Below, piece after piece: positions 16,921 to 26,606 of a stretch of DNA of 64,000 nt (positions are counted from its first letter, which is position 1; each line of letters opens with the position of its first letter). Below the pieces are notes generated by a model, which saw nothing but the letters and a program-made list of their open reading frames with translations, was not told the DNA's origin and did no database searches. The position numbers were made by a program, and so were the translations under genes. Source of the DNA: DSXH01 sp020724325 (GTDB lineage: Bacteria > Bacteroidota > Ignavibacteria > Ignavibacteriales > Melioribacteraceae); assembly GCA_040756515.1 (NCBI GenBank), contig JBFLYW010000018.1, positions 1 through 64,000 on the forward strand, read 5' to 3'.

Positions 16921-19809
16921 TCAAATATCCTTTACCTCTTCATATTCGCTTATTGGAAGGCAGCTGCAAACAAGGTTACGATCGCCATACGCATTATTAA
17001 CTCTGCTGACTGTTGGCCAGAACTTGTTTTCTTTAATATAATTAGCGGGATAAGCAGCCGTTTGGCGCGAATACTTGTGGTCCCATTCATCGGCGGTAAC
17101 AACTTCTGCAACATGAGGAGAATTTTTTAATGGATTATCATTTTTATCCCATATCTCTTCTTCAACATTTTCAATTTCCCTTTTGATTGAAATAAGTGCT
17201 TCGCAGAAACGGTCTAATTCAGTAAGCGATTCACTTTCTGTCGGTTCTACCATTAAAGTTCCGGGAACCGGAAAAGAAACTGTAGGCGCATGAAAACCAT
17301 AATCCATTAATCTCTTTGCAATATCTTCTACGTCTATATTGGCAGAGAGTTTAAATTCTCTTGTATCAAAAATAAGCTCGTGAGCAACAAAACCATTTTT
17401 TCCAGTATATAGTGTTGAATAATAGTCTGCCAATTTTGCTTTGATATAGTTAGCATTTAGAATTGCAATTTTTGTTGCATAGGTTAATCCATAACTGCCC
17501 ATCATTTTAATATAAGCATAAGGAATTATAAGAATTCCGGCACTGCCCCACGGAGCTGCAGAAACAGCATTTATACTTTTATCCGTTCCAATCTTAACAA
17601 CAGGATGCCCTGGCAAAAAAGGGACGAGATGTTCTGCGACTGCAATTGGTCCCATTCCGGGACCTCCGCCTCCATGAGGAATAGTAAATGTCTTATGCAG
17701 ATTCAAATGGCACACATCAGCACCGATAAAACCGGGACTCGTTAAACCGAGCTGTGCATTAAGATTAGCCCCATCCATATAAATCTGTCCTCCACATTTA
17801 TGAATAAGGTCGCATATTTCCATAATCTCTTCTTCAAACACGCCGTGTGTAGAAGGGTAAGTTACCATGAGGGCAGAAAGATTTTCTTTGTGCAGTTCGG
17901 CTTTAGTAGTTAAATCGCTTAGGTCGATATTTCCCCTATCATCACATTTAACAACTACAACTTTGCTGCCAGCCATAACAGCGCTAGCTGGATTGGTTCC
18001 ATGCGCTGATGAAGGTATTAATACTACATTACGCTTAAAATCTCCTTTGCTCTGATGATAAGCTCTAATAACCATAAGCCCGGTATATTCACCCTGTGCA
18101 CCGGAATTTGGCTGCATAGAAACGGCTTTGAATCCTGTTATTACCGCCAGATCGTTTTCTAACTTTGTAATTAATTCTTTATAACCTTTCGCTTGATCTA
18201 TAGGTGCAAACGGATGAATATCTGCAAATTCACTCCAGCTTATTGCAAACATTTCCGTTGAAGCATTAAGCTTCATTGTACACGATCCTAAGGGAATCAT
18301 AGATTGTGTAAGTGAAAGATCTTTCCTCTCAAGTGTTTTTATGTACCTAAGCATTTCTGTTTCAGAATAGTATGAGTTGAATACAGGATGAGTAAGGAAC
18401 TCCGACTTTCTTTCCAGATTTGGCGGCAAGCTTGTACTAAGTTCTTTTGCAGTATGCTTCACAACTTTTTTGTTTACTGCCGTTGCAAATAATTCTGTTA
18501 ATTCAATTACATCTTCTATTGTATTTGTTTCTGCTAAAGAAATACCGAATGATATTTCATCAATCCATCTTAAATTAATTTTTTTCTCTAATGATATTTT
18601 ATTTAGCAATTTAGATTCTTCTTCTGAACTCATTTGTACAAGCAAAGTATCGAAGAAAAAATGATTCTTCTGAATAATTCCTAATTCATTCAGGTTCTTG
18701 TTAAGAAGTATTGTAAGTTTATTTACTCTTTCGGCAATTGCTTTAATTCCCTCTGGTCCATGGTAGACAGCATACATACCGGACATAATAGCAAGTAGAA
18801 CCTGTGAGGTGCAGATATTACTTGTTGCATGTTCGCGTTTTATATGTTGTTCTCTTGTTTGAAGAGCCATTCGTAAAGCTCTTTTACCTTGAGCATCAAT
18901 TGAAACACCAATTATTCTGCCCGGTATTTGTCTTTTAAATTCGTCTTTAGTTGCAAAATAAGCCGCATGTGGACCGCCATAACTCATTGGAACACCGAAT
19001 CTTTGTGCTGAGCCAACAACAATATCAGCACCGAATTCACCTGGAGGAGTAAGTAATGCGAGACTTAAAATATCAGCAGCAACACACTTATAAATCCCTT
19101 TTGAAGCAGCTTTATTAAACAACTCAGTATAGTCATAGATTTCACCATTAGCAGAAGGATATTGAACTATAAGTCCAAAAATATCATCTGTTAATTCCAA
19201 ATTTCTATGTTCCACAATTCTTAATTCAATTCCCAAAGGAGCAGAACGTGTTTTTAGGACATCTATAGTCTGCGGGAATAGTTCATTACTTACAACAAAC
19301 ACATTGGAGTTTTTCTTATTAGACTTACGAACTGCATAAAGCATTCCCATTGCTTCAGCAGCCGCGGTAGCTTCATCAAGTAATGATGCGTTGGCAATTG
19401 GTAAACCGGTTAGGTCAACAATCATTGTTTGGAAATTAAGAAGTGCTTCTAATCTTCCCTGGGAAATTTCTGCCTGATAAGGAGTATATTGTGTGTACCA
19501 ACCGGGGTTTTCTAAAATATTTCTTTTAATAACACCTGGTGTTATAGTTGGATAGTATCCTAATCCAATATAGCTTTTAAATACTTTATTCTTGGAAGCA
19601 ATTTCTTTAAGATGATTCATCAATTCAAACTCAGTCAGCGGTTCGTCAAGAACTAATTCTTCTTTTAATCGAATAGAATTCGGAACTGTTTTTTCAATTA
19701 ATTCGTCCAGGGAATTAACTCCAATTAAGTCGAGCATTTTCTTAACATCATTTTTACCGGGTCCAATATGCCTGTCAACAAATTGGTCCATTGGTTCGAA
19801 ATTATTCAT
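16921..19809 (-). CDS. gcvP: Glycine dehydrogenase (aminomethyl-transferring), P protein
   Basis: PLP-dependent glycine decarboxylase of the glycine cleavage system. At 962 aa it is the single-chain form, in contrast to the split GcvPA/GcvPB of many bacteria. The N-terminus FVDRHIGPGKNDVKKML is characteristic. The active-site lysine lies in HLNLHKTFTIPHGGGG near residue 705. STHGVFEEEI and MDGANLNAQ also belong to the C-terminal half. No T or H protein genes lie alongside, so the other subunits are elsewhere. Confidence 0.97.
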   Translation of the reverse strand: MNNFEPMDQFVDRHIGPGKNDVKKMLDLIGVNSLDELIEKTVPNSIRLKEELVLDEPLTEFELMNHLKEIASKNKVFKSYIGLGYYPTITPGVIKRNILENPGWYTQYTPYQAEISQGRLEALLNFQTMIVDLTGLPIANASLLDEATAAAEAMGMLYAVRKSNKKNSNVFVVSNELFPQTIDVLKTRSAPLGIELRIVEHRNLELTDDIFGLIVQYPSANGEIYDYTELFNKAASKGIYKCVAADILSLALLTPPGEFGADIVVGSAQRFGVPMSYGGPHAAYFATKDEFKRQIPGRIIGVSIDAQGKRALRMALQTREQHIKREHATSNICTSQVLLAIMSGMYAVYHGPEGIKAIAERVNKLTILLNKNLNELGIIQKNHFFFDTLLVQMSSEEESKLLNKISLEKKINLRWIDEISFGISLAETNTIEDVIELTELFATAVNKKVVKHTAKELSTSLPPNLERKSEFLTHPVFNSYYSETEMLRYIKTLERKDLSLTQSMIPLGSCTMKLNASTEMFAISWSEFADIHPFAPIDQAKGYKELITKLENDLAVITGFKAVSMQPNSGAQGEYTGLMVIRAYHQSKGDFKRNVVLIPSSAHGTNPASAVMAGSKVVVVKCDDRGNIDLSDLTTKAELHKENLSALMVTYPSTHGVFEEEIMEICDLIHKCGGQIYMDGANLNAQLGLTSPGFIGADVCHLNLHKTFTIPHGGGGPGMGPIAVAEHLVPFLPGHPVVKIGTDKSINAVSAAPWGSAGILIIPYAYIKMMGSYGLTYATKIAILNANYIKAKLADYYSTLYTGKNGFVAHELIFDTREFKLSANIDVEDIAKRLMDYGFHAPTVSFPVPGTLMVEPTESESLTELDRFCEALISIKREIENVEEEIWDKNDNPLKNSPHVAEVVTADEWDHKYSRQTAAYPANYIKENKFWPTVSRVNNAYGDRNLVCSCLPISEYEEVKDI

Positions 19810-19858
19810 AATTTACCTACGTGGAATGGTTGTAACATAAAATGGTTAATTTTGTTTT

Positions 19859-19866
19859 CAAATATA
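19859..19866 (-). promoter_or_regulatory. Possible -7 element upstream of gcvP
   Basis: On the minus strand TATATTTG matches TAnnTTTG, about 50 bases before the gcvP start. No clear TTG is found at the expected upstream distance, so this is a moderate match. It lies in the 88-base gap after rnc, making an internal promoter for gcvP plausible. Confidence 0.4.
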
Positions 19867-19897
19867 AGTAAAAGGGAAGAAATCGAACGTAGTAATT

Positions 19898-20680
19898 TTA
19901 ACTAATATTTCTATGATAATTCGATTTTAGCTTTGAAAGAGCAATTCTAGAGGCATCTTGTTCAGCAGCTTTCTTGCTGCTTCCTTTACCGGAGCCGTAA
20001 GCTTTATTGCCGATATAAACGTCAATAGTAAATTCTCTTTTATGTTCGGGACCATTTACACTGGTTACATGATATTTAGGAATATCCATTTTTTTTGAAT
20101 GGGTAAATTCAAGAAGCTGACCTTTATAATTATTATCGATCAAAAAGCTTCTGTCTTCTTCATTAGGATAAATAAGATTTTCTAGAATAAAAATTTCGGT
20201 AGCATCAATCCCCTGGTCTAAATATGTAGCGCCTATAATAGCTTCCAGGCAATCTACCAAAATTGTTTTCAAACCTTCTAAAGAATTGCCGAGGTACTTA
20301 TGATTATACATCACATAATTATTAAGCTGCAGTTTTTCAGCGGTAATATAGAGACGATCTTTATTTACGAGCGAGGAACGTACTTTTGTAAGGAATCCTT
20401 CTTCTTCATTAGAATAGATTTTGAATAAGTACTTAGCAACAATCATATTAAGGACAGAATCGCCAAGGAACTCCAAGCGTTCGTTAGATTTTTCTAGATT
20501 GGGATTTAATTCAAGATAAGATCGATGCGTAATAGCTTTAATAAAGTAAGAAGGGTTATGGATTTTAAACCCGAGGACCTTTTCTAAGGATTCGAGTTTA
20601 GTGCGCATCTCTAGCTGGAGAGATTTTTTCTTTCCCAATTTGAAAATCTTAATCAGATTTTCAAGAAATATTTTAAACAA
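19898..20680 (-). CDS. rnc: Ribonuclease III
   Basis: Double-strand-specific endoribonuclease that processes rRNA precursors. The signature NERLEFLGDSVL (residues 66-77) includes the metal-binding Glu and Asp; the second acidic cluster is in LVDCLEAIIGATYLDQG. A double-stranded-RNA-binding domain occupies about residues 180-255 and ends in GSSKKAAEQDASRIALSKL. An N-terminal extension of about 25 residues is basic and amphipathic. It closes the fatty-acid operon, 2 bases after fabF, an order seen in many bacteria. Confidence 0.96.
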   Translation of the reverse strand: MFKIFLENLIKIFKLGKKKSLQLEMRTKLESLEKVLGFKIHNPSYFIKAITHRSYLELNPNLEKSNERLEFLGDSVLNMIVAKYLFKIYSNEEEGFLTKVRSSLVNKDRLYITAEKLQLNNYVMYNHKYLGNSLEGLKTILVDCLEAIIGATYLDQGIDATEIFILENLIYPNEEDRSFLIDNNYKGQLLEFTHSKKMDIPKYHVTSVNGPEHKREFTIDVYIGNKAYGSGKGSSKKAAEQDASRIALSKLKSNYHRNIS

Positions 20681-20682
20681 TA

Positions 20683-21927
20683 CTATTCCGTAAACTTCTT
20701 AAAAAGAATACTTGCGTTATGACCGCCAAATCCAAATGTGTTGCTTATTGCATAAGAAATTTCGCGTTTTACAGCTACGTTAGGTGTATAATTAAGATCG
20801 CATTCAGGGTCGGGATTATCTAAATTGATTGTAGGAGGAATAAGCGAATTTTTAATAGCGAGAATGGTTGCAATAGCTTCCACCGCTCCGGCGGCACCTA
20901 ATAAATGTCCGGTCATAGATTTTGTAGAGCTTATAGCGAGTTTATAAGCATGGTCACCAAATAAATTTTTAATTGCTTTAGTTTCATTGAGGTCATTAAG
21001 TTCAGTTGAAGTACCGTGAGCATTAATATAATCAATATCCTCCGGCTTAATTCCTCCATCTTTAAGAGCTTCTCTCATAGATCGGAAAGCGCCTTCACTG
21101 GCTGGAGGAGGAGCAGTAACATGGAAAGCATCGCCTGTAAGTCCAATACCTACAATTTCCGCATAAATTTTGGCGCCGCGTTTTAATGCGTGCTCTAATT
21201 CTTCAAGTATAAGTGTACCGCCGCCGTCGCCCATAACAAAACCATTTCTATCTTTATCAAAGGGACGGGAAGCTTCTAAATAACGATCGTTCCATGTTGA
21301 AAGTGCTCTTGCAGAACAGAACCCTGCAACGGCAAGAGGCATTATAGAAAATTCCGAGCCGCCGCTGAAAATAATATCTGCAGAACCACGCTGAATAAGC
21401 ATAAATGCATCTGCTATTGCATGTGATGATGTAGCACAAGCAGAAACAGTAGCATAGTTAGGACCTTTCAAACCATACTTAATTGATATTTGTCCAGCAG
21501 CAATATCCGGAATCATCATTGGTACGAAGAAAGGAGTTACTTTTTTATGACCGCCTTCAAGAAATTGTGAATGAACATCTGTAAGAGTAACAATACCGCC
21601 GATACCGCTTCCAAAGATAACCCCTGCGCGTTCATTATCAATTTTTGATAGGTCAATACGAGAATCCTCAAGCGCCATAGAAGCAGTAGCAATAGCATAA
21701 TGCGTATAAGGGTCCATCCTTTTTACTTCTTTTTTGTCAATGTACGTTAAAGGGTCAAAGTTTTTTACTTCGCAAGCAAATTGGGTAGGAAACGAAGAAG
21801 CATCGAATCGTGTAATTAAACCGGCACCGCTTTTACCTGAGATAAGTCCTTCCCAATAATCATTAGTGTTATTGCCAATGGGTGTAACTGCACCAAGCCC
21901 GGTTATTACAACTCTCTTTTTGTTCAT
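20683..21927 (-). CDS. fabF: 3-oxoacyl-ACP synthase II
   Basis: Elongating condensing enzyme of type II fatty-acid synthesis. The catalytic triad Cys-His-His is visible in VSACATSSHA, NAHGTSTELND and STKSMTGHLLGAAG. The C-terminal NTFGFGGHNASILF is standard. ATG 21927 is chosen because GGGAG lies a few bases before it; an in-frame TTG 12 bases upstream overlaps that site. Length 414 aa is normal. A long hairpin separates it from acpP. Confidence 0.97.
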   Translation of the reverse strand: MNKKRVVITGLGAVTPIGNNTNDYWEGLISGKSGAGLITRFDASSFPTQFACEVKNFDPLTYIDKKEVKRMDPYTHYAIATASMALEDSRIDLSKIDNERAGVIFGSGIGGIVTLTDVHSQFLEGGHKKVTPFFVPMMIPDIAAGQISIKYGLKGPNYATVSACATSSHAIADAFMLIQRGSADIIFSGGSEFSIMPLAVAGFCSARALSTWNDRYLEASRPFDKDRNGFVMGDGGGTLILEELEHALKRGAKIYAEIVGIGLTGDAFHVTAPPPASEGAFRSMREALKDGGIKPEDIDYINAHGTSTELNDLNETKAIKNLFGDHAYKLAISSTKSMTGHLLGAAGAVEAIATILAIKNSLIPPTINLDNPDPECDLNYTPNVAVKREISYAISNTFGFGGHNASILFKKFTE

Positions 21928-21957
21928 TATATCTCCCAAAAATTTTTAAATTAACAA

Positions 21958-22006
21958 AACGGGAGCGGTTGAAAAGTTTGGCTAAACTTATCAAACCAAT
22001 CCCGTT
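21958..22006 (-). promoter_or_regulatory. Long intergenic hairpin between acpP and fabF
   Basis: In the direction of transcription AACGGGA (22006-22000) pairs with TCCCGTT (21964-21958), and an inner AAGTTT...AAACTT pair continues the stem. The 3' side is followed by TTGTTAATTT, a weak U-rich run. It could be a partial terminator or an RNA-processing or stabilising element that sets acpP mRNA above fabF mRNA. The role is inferred. Confidence 0.6.
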
Positions 22007-22013
22007 AAGAATA

Positions 22014-22247
22014 TTAACCTAATTTTTCTTTCAAATATTTGGTAGCATCCCCTACAGTAGAAATTTTTTCAGCATCTTCATCCGGAATAGAGATATTGAA
22101 AGCAGATTCAAAACCCATAACAAGTTCAACTATATCTAGGGAATCTGCGCCAAGGTCGTTTGTAAATGAAGCTTCGGGTGTAATTTGAGATTCTTCCACA
22201 CCGAGTTTATCCATAATAATTGATTTTACTTTTGCTTCAACGTCCAT
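22014..22247 (-). CDS. acpP: Acyl carrier protein
   Basis: Small acidic four-helix carrier of acyl chains, 77 aa. Ser36 in GADSLDIVEL receives the 4'-phosphopantetheine arm. The acidic helix II (DIVELVMGFESAF) is the docking surface for the Fab enzymes. It lies between fabG and fabF as in the standard order, and the downstream hairpin may raise its transcript level. Confidence 0.98.
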   Translation of the reverse strand: MDVEAKVKSIIMDKLGVEESQITPEASFTNDLGADSLDIVELVMGFESAFNISIPDEDAEKISTVGDATKYLKEKLG

Positions 22248-22291
22248 TTAATACTCCTTTAATGTTGATAAATAATAATTAATTGATCTAT

Positions 22292-23053
22292 TTACATTGT
22301 CATTCCGCCGTCTACGGCAATTACCTGTCCCGTAATATAATCTGCATCGGGACTGCAGAGAAAACCGACAACGCGAGCAACGTCTTCGGGTTTGCCCATT
22401 CTTTTCATGGGAATATTTTGGGAAAGCAATTCCCTCTGTTTTTCGGTTAAGCTCTTTGTCATATCAGTATCTATAAATCCAGGTGCAACACAATTAACAG
22501 TAATGTTTCTTGAAGCAACCTCGCGTGCAATCGATTTAGAGAATCCTATTATTCCTGATTTAGATGCAGCATAATTGGCTTGACCGGCATTACCGGTTAA
22601 ACCAACCACCGAAGCAATATTAACAATTCTGCCGTAGTGTTGGTTAACCATATGCTTCAGAACAGCTTTGGTATAATTGAAAACACTCTTAAGGTTAACG
22701 TCAATTACATCGTCCCATTCTTTTTCAGACATTCTTAGAAGAAGGTTATCTCTTGTAATACCTGCATTATTGATAAGAATATCTACACCGCCCAATTTTT
22801 CAATAGTAGCATCAACAGTTTTTTGGGCTTCCTCCAATGAAGTTGCATCTGCTTTGAATCCTATAATTTTAGTATCCAAACTACCTATTTCTTTTTCAAT
22901 TTCAGCAGCGCATTCGTCGCAGCTATTATAAATGAACGCCACATCAGAAAAAAGGACGCCGCAGCAGCTCTTGGAAGCCAATTCTTTTACAATTGCTTTT
23001 CCAATTCCTCTTGTACCGCCGGTAACAATAGCTCTCTTATTTTTCGATTGCAA
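22292..23053 (-). CDS. fabG: 3-oxoacyl-ACP reductase
   Basis: NADPH-dependent short-chain dehydrogenase that reduces the beta-keto group after condensation. The cofactor loop is TGGTRGIGKAI (about residues 11-21), NNAG is present in ILINNAGITRD, and the catalytic Ser-Tyr-Lys is in IASVVGLTGNAGQANYAASK. It ends YITGQVIAVDGGMTM, the family's C-terminus. The start overlaps the DUF3109 stop by 17 bases. Residues 35-55 contain extra cysteines (SCCGVLF, SCDECAAE), a little unusual. Confidence 0.95.
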   Translation of the reverse strand: MQSKNKRAIVTGGTRGIGKAIVKELASKSCCGVLFSDVAFIYNSCDECAAEIEKEIGSLDTKIIGFKADATSLEEAQKTVDATIEKLGGVDILINNAGITRDNLLLRMSEKEWDDVIDVNLKSVFNYTKAVLKHMVNQHYGRIVNIASVVGLTGNAGQANYAASKSGIIGFSKSIAREVASRNITVNCVAPGFIDTDMTKSLTEKQRELLSQNIPMKRMGKPEDVARVVGFLCSPDADYITGQVIAVDGGMTM

Positions 23054-23648
23054 TTTTTTCTTCCTTAATTGAATTTAGTATTTCATCTCTATATTGTAAT
23101 AATTCTTCAAAACCCTTTTCTCCAAGTAAGAATCGAATCTCATCTCGACTATGTTCAAAAAAAGAAACTTTTTGATTCTGTTTAACACTGCAATAGTGCA
23201 TTCTTTCTATATGCTCGTCATCTATCGTAAGTGCCCCTTCAAATATAACAAGCGGGAATAATATACAATACAACGGTTTATATTTCCACTTGAATTCTCT
23301 CTCTTCAACTGCCATTTTTTGAAGAGTACAATAGCCCTGTTTATCAAGAAAAACGCACTTACCATTATAAATTTCGGTACCAACCGCAATGCCTGATTCA
23401 AAGTCGGGATCAACTTCCGGTTCTTCAAACCATTTGGACGGATCTTTAATTTGTGAATCGTCCATTGCTCTTATAATACGGTCTTTCATACTAATAATTT
23501 TTTCGTATTCCTTTTTATCAGTATAAACACCGTAATAGCAGCATTCTCCACAGCAATTGCGAGCATCGCATGCTTTAACAAATTTAGCAGTGAAGATTTG
23601 AGGATCAATGTAAAGCCCATTGATCTTCTTCTCAAATTTGTTTTGCAT
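23037..23648 (-). CDS. DUF3109 family cysteine-rich protein, 203 aa
   Basis: Cytoplasmic protein with cysteines arranged CDARNCCGECCYYG near the N-terminus and later single cysteines (KCVFLDKQGYCTLQK, LYCILFPLV, MHYCSV), which suggest a metal or iron-sulfur site. The family is common in Bacteroidota and has no assigned function. ATG 23648 overlaps the fabD stop by one base (TGATG), and its own end overlaps fabG, so it is firmly inside the fatty-acid operon. Confidence 0.85.
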   Translation of the reverse strand: MQNKFEKKINGLYIDPQIFTAKFVKACDARNCCGECCYYGVYTDKKEYEKIISMKDRIIRAMDDSQIKDPSKWFEEPEVDPDFESGIAVGTEIYNGKCVFLDKQGYCTLQKMAVEEREFKWKYKPLYCILFPLVIFEGALTIDDEHIERMHYCSVKQNQKVSFFEHSRDEIRFLLGEKGFEELLQYRDEILNSIKEEKIAIEK

Positions 23649-24562
23649 CAAAGAAACCTTTCAACATCGTTGTATTTATCAATGCTAAAAACATTAACAT
23701 CGGGGTTTATTCTTTTAACCAACCCTTGCAGTACTTTGCCCGGTCCAATTTCATAAAATTCATCAGCTCCATCATTTATCATATTAACAATAGTTTCTTC
23801 CCATCTAACAGGTTTGGTTAATTGTTCTAACAAAAGATCTTTAATTTGATCTTTATTATTAACCGGTGATGCTGTTACATTTGCATAAACCGGAATTCTG
23901 GAATCATAAAAAGGAGTAGTATCGAGTTTCATTTTTAATATCTCTTTGGCGGAAGTCATAAGAGGAGAATGAAACGCTCCACTTACTATCAGTTCTTTAA
24001 CAAGTTTTGCACCTTCTTTTTTACATATTTCCATTGCAGCTCTAACGCCTTCAACTGAACCGCTTATTACAATTTGTCCGGGAGAATTATAATTAGCACA
24101 CTGAACAATTCCGGATGAAGAAGCTTCATTACAGATCTGTTCAAGTTTTTGAGGCATCAAGCCAACAATTGCCGCCATAGTTCCGGGTTGTTCAATTCCG
24201 GCTTGAAGCATAGCTGTACCACGCGTACGAACGAGTTTAACTGCATCATAAAATTGAACAGCTTTAGCAGAAACGAGGGCTGAATATTCACCCAAGGAAT
24301 GACCTGCTACCATATCAGGTTCAACTGTTCTTATAATGCTGGATAAAACAACGCTATGAACAAAAATTGCCGGCTGCGTTAAATCGGTCTGTTTGAGTGA
24401 ATCCTCTGGTCCATTAAACATAATATGAGAAAGAGAAACGCCAATAGCTTCTTCGGCAGTACGAATCATTTCTTTTGCTTCTACAGAATTCTCGTATAAG
24501 TCCTTTGCCATACCGGCGTATTGAGAACCCTGTCCAGGGAAAATGAAAGCTTTCTTACCCAC
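23648..24562 (-). CDS. fabD: Malonyl-CoA-ACP transacylase
   Basis: Transfers malonyl from CoA to ACP. The N-terminal FPGQGSQYAGM, the nucleophile elbow GHSLGEYSAL with Ser89, and the late active-site histidine in VSGAFHSPLM are all present. Length 304 aa is normal. It begins with GTG overlapping the fabH stop by one base (TAGTG), so the start depends on coupling. Confidence 0.96.
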   Translation of the reverse strand: MGKKAFIFPGQGSQYAGMAKDLYENSVEAKEMIRTAEEAIGVSLSHIMFNGPEDSLKQTDLTQPAIFVHSVVLSSIIRTVEPDMVAGHSLGEYSALVSAKAVQFYDAVKLVRTRGTAMLQAGIEQPGTMAAIVGLMPQKLEQICNEASSSGIVQCANYNSPGQIVISGSVEGVRAAMEICKKEGAKLVKELIVSGAFHSPLMTSAKEILKMKLDTTPFYDSRIPVYANVTASPVNNKDQIKDLLLEQLTKPVRWEETIVNMINDGADEFYEIGPGKVLQGLVKRINPDVNVFSIDKYNDVERFL

Positions 24563-25569
24563 TACTCAATACTCCATGTTAAGTAAATTGCGCCCCAAGT
24601 ATATCCTGCACCAAAAGCAGCTAAAATTAAATTATCACCTTTCTTCAGTTTGCCGTTACGATAATATTCAGTAATGCATGAAGGAATAGTAGCGGCAGTA
24701 GTATTTCCGTATCGATCAATGTTTATCATCACCTTATCTTTGGAGATTCCCATTCTTTCTGCAGTAGCATCAATTATTCTCATATTAGCTTGATGAGGAA
24801 TAAGATAAGCAACATCATCGGAAGATAAATTATTCTTCTTCATAATTTCATAAGAAACATCTGCCATACCTTTAACGGCAACTTTAAATACTGCTTTACC
24901 GTCCTGATAAATATAGTGCCATTTATTATCAACAGTTTCGTGGGAAGCTGGTCGAAGACTTCCTCCGGCTTTCATATACAAATTATCTTTACCGGTACCA
25001 TCAACGTATAAAAGTGTATCTTTAATACCGTAATTAAGGTCTTCGGTTGGTTCAAGTAACACTGCAGAGGCAAGGTCGCCGAATAGAATACAGGTGTTTC
25101 TGTCAGTGTAATCAGTAATTGCACTCATTTTATCGGAACCTACAACAACAACTTTTTTGTAAGCACCGCTTTCAACAAATTTAGCACCGGTTTCAAGAGC
25201 AAAAAGGAAACCAGAGCATGCAGCAGAAAGGTCGAAGCCCCAGGCATTCTTAGCACCAATTTTTTCTTGAACTATACAAGCACAAGCCGGAAAGAACATA
25301 TCGGGTGTAACAGTAGCTACAATTATTACATCGATCTCCTCGGGTTTTAAGCTGGATTTTTGCATCAAATCCTGGATTGCATAAGCAGCCATGTCGCTTG
25401 TAGCTCCGTTTTCCATAATCCGTCGTTCTTTTATACCTGTGCGGGTAATTATCCATTCATCGTTTGTTTCAACAATAGATTCGAAATATTTATTATCCAG
25501 AATTTTATCCGGAACGTACATACCAACTGCAGTTATAGCAGCATTCAATTTTTTACTAGTTGACGGCAT
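24562..25569 (-). CDS. fabH: 3-oxoacyl-ACP synthase III
   Basis: Starts fatty-acid synthesis by condensing acyl-CoA with malonyl-ACP. The active-site Cys118 lies in LSAACSGFLFAL, the His in LIPHQANMRI and the Asn in DRYGNTTAATIP. The N-terminal motif TNDEWIITRTGIKERR is the family signature. Length 335 aa. It overlaps plsX by 14 bases. Whether it prefers acetyl or branched starters cannot be told by eye. Confidence 0.97.
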   Translation of the reverse strand: MPSTSKKLNAAITAVGMYVPDKILDNKYFESIVETNDEWIITRTGIKERRIMENGATSDMAAYAIQDLMQKSSLKPEEIDVIIVATVTPDMFFPACACIVQEKIGAKNAWGFDLSAACSGFLFALETGAKFVESGAYKKVVVVGSDKMSAITDYTDRNTCILFGDLASAVLLEPTEDLNYGIKDTLLYVDGTGKDNLYMKAGGSLRPASHETVDNKWHYIYQDGKAVFKVAVKGMADVSYEIMKKNNLSSDDVAYLIPHQANMRIIDATAERMGISKDKVMINIDRYGNTTAATIPSCITEYYRNGKLKKGDNLILAAFGAGYTWGAIYLTWSIE

Positions 25570-26587
25570 TTTCTTTTAAAGCTTCCTGAAATTTCTGAAT
25601 TAAATTTTTGTTATACATTTCTTTTGCACGCAGTACCATATTCTTGATTGCCAATGGAGTACTGGAACCATGCCCAATAATACTAATACCATTTACACCA
25701 AGAAGCGGAACTCCGCCATGTGTCTGGTAGTCCATATCACTAAGTGAATCCTTCAAAACTTTCTTAACGATAAGCGCATAAATTTTATTGATAAGTCCTT
25801 TTTGGGAATAACCTTTAACACGCGATTTAAGAAGAGTAAGAACGCTTTCGCCAAATTTTAGGATAACATTACCAAGGAAACCGTCGCATACAATTACATC
25901 CACACTTCCTTTTGTAATATCTCTTCCTTCAACATTTCCTACAAAGTTAAGTTTAGAATCTTTCAGCAGTTTAAGGGCTGCTAAAGAAAGTTCATTACCC
26001 TTGGATTCTTCTTCACCAACACTTAAAACACCAACAGATGGATTAGCGCGATTAAAAATTTCTTTTGCAAAAATTGATCCCAGAACAGCGTATTCAAACA
26101 GATGCTGCGGTTTACTATCTACACTTGCGCCTACATCAAATAACAGGCAGAATTTATTTTGGGCAGTAGGAAATGAAGCACCAATGGTAGGTCTGCTTAC
26201 GCCTTCTATTCTTCCAATAATTAAAGTGGAAGCCGCCATAATAGCACCGGTATTACCAGCGCTTACAAAGGCGTTTGCTTTTTTTTCTTTAACAAGTCTG
26301 GCGCCAATTACTATTGAAGAATCTGGTTTTGTTTTTAATGCTTGAGTTGGGGAATCACCCATATCAATTATTTGAGAAGTGTGATGTATTATGCTTTCAT
26401 CGATCGAAATATTCTCTTGTTTAGCAGATTCCAAGATTTTCTGTTTATCGCCTACAAGAATAAGCTCAAGGTCATTACTCTGTTTTAAAGCACTGATAGC
26501 ACCAAGTAAAACGTTCTTAGGGGCATAATCGCCCCCCATAGCATCAACTGCAATTACGCATTTAATGTCATTTTTAATTTGTGTCAT
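25556..26587 (-). CDS. plsX: Phosphate acyltransferase PlsX
   Basis: Makes acyl-phosphate from acyl-ACP for phospholipid synthesis. Recognisable blocks are VIAVDAMGGDYAPKNVL (residues 11-27), SAGNTGAIMAAS, FDVGASVDSKPQHL, NVEGRDI and GGVPLLGVNGISIIGHGSS. Length 343 aa is as expected. It follows rpmF after about 19 bases, a very conserved pairing, and overlaps fabH. Confidence 0.96.
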   Translation of the reverse strand: MTQIKNDIKCVIAVDAMGGDYAPKNVLLGAISALKQSNDLELILVGDKQKILESAKQENISIDESIIHHTSQIIDMGDSPTQALKTKPDSSIVIGARLVKEKKANAFVSAGNTGAIMAASTLIIGRIEGVSRPTIGASFPTAQNKFCLLFDVGASVDSKPQHLFEYAVLGSIFAKEIFNRANPSVGVLSVGEEESKGNELSLAALKLLKDSKLNFVGNVEGRDITKGSVDVIVCDGFLGNVILKFGESVLTLLKSRVKGYSQKGLINKIYALIVKKVLKDSLSDMDYQTHGGVPLLGVNGISIIGHGSSTPLAIKNMVLRAKEMYNKNLIQKFQEALKENAVN

Positions 26588-26606
26588 TTACAAATAATTG
26601 AGAATG

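Noticed and set aside
16850..19800. Several plus-strand reading frames of 60-80 codons opposite gcvP
   Set aside because: They are shadows of the strongly coding gcvP gene and show no family signature.
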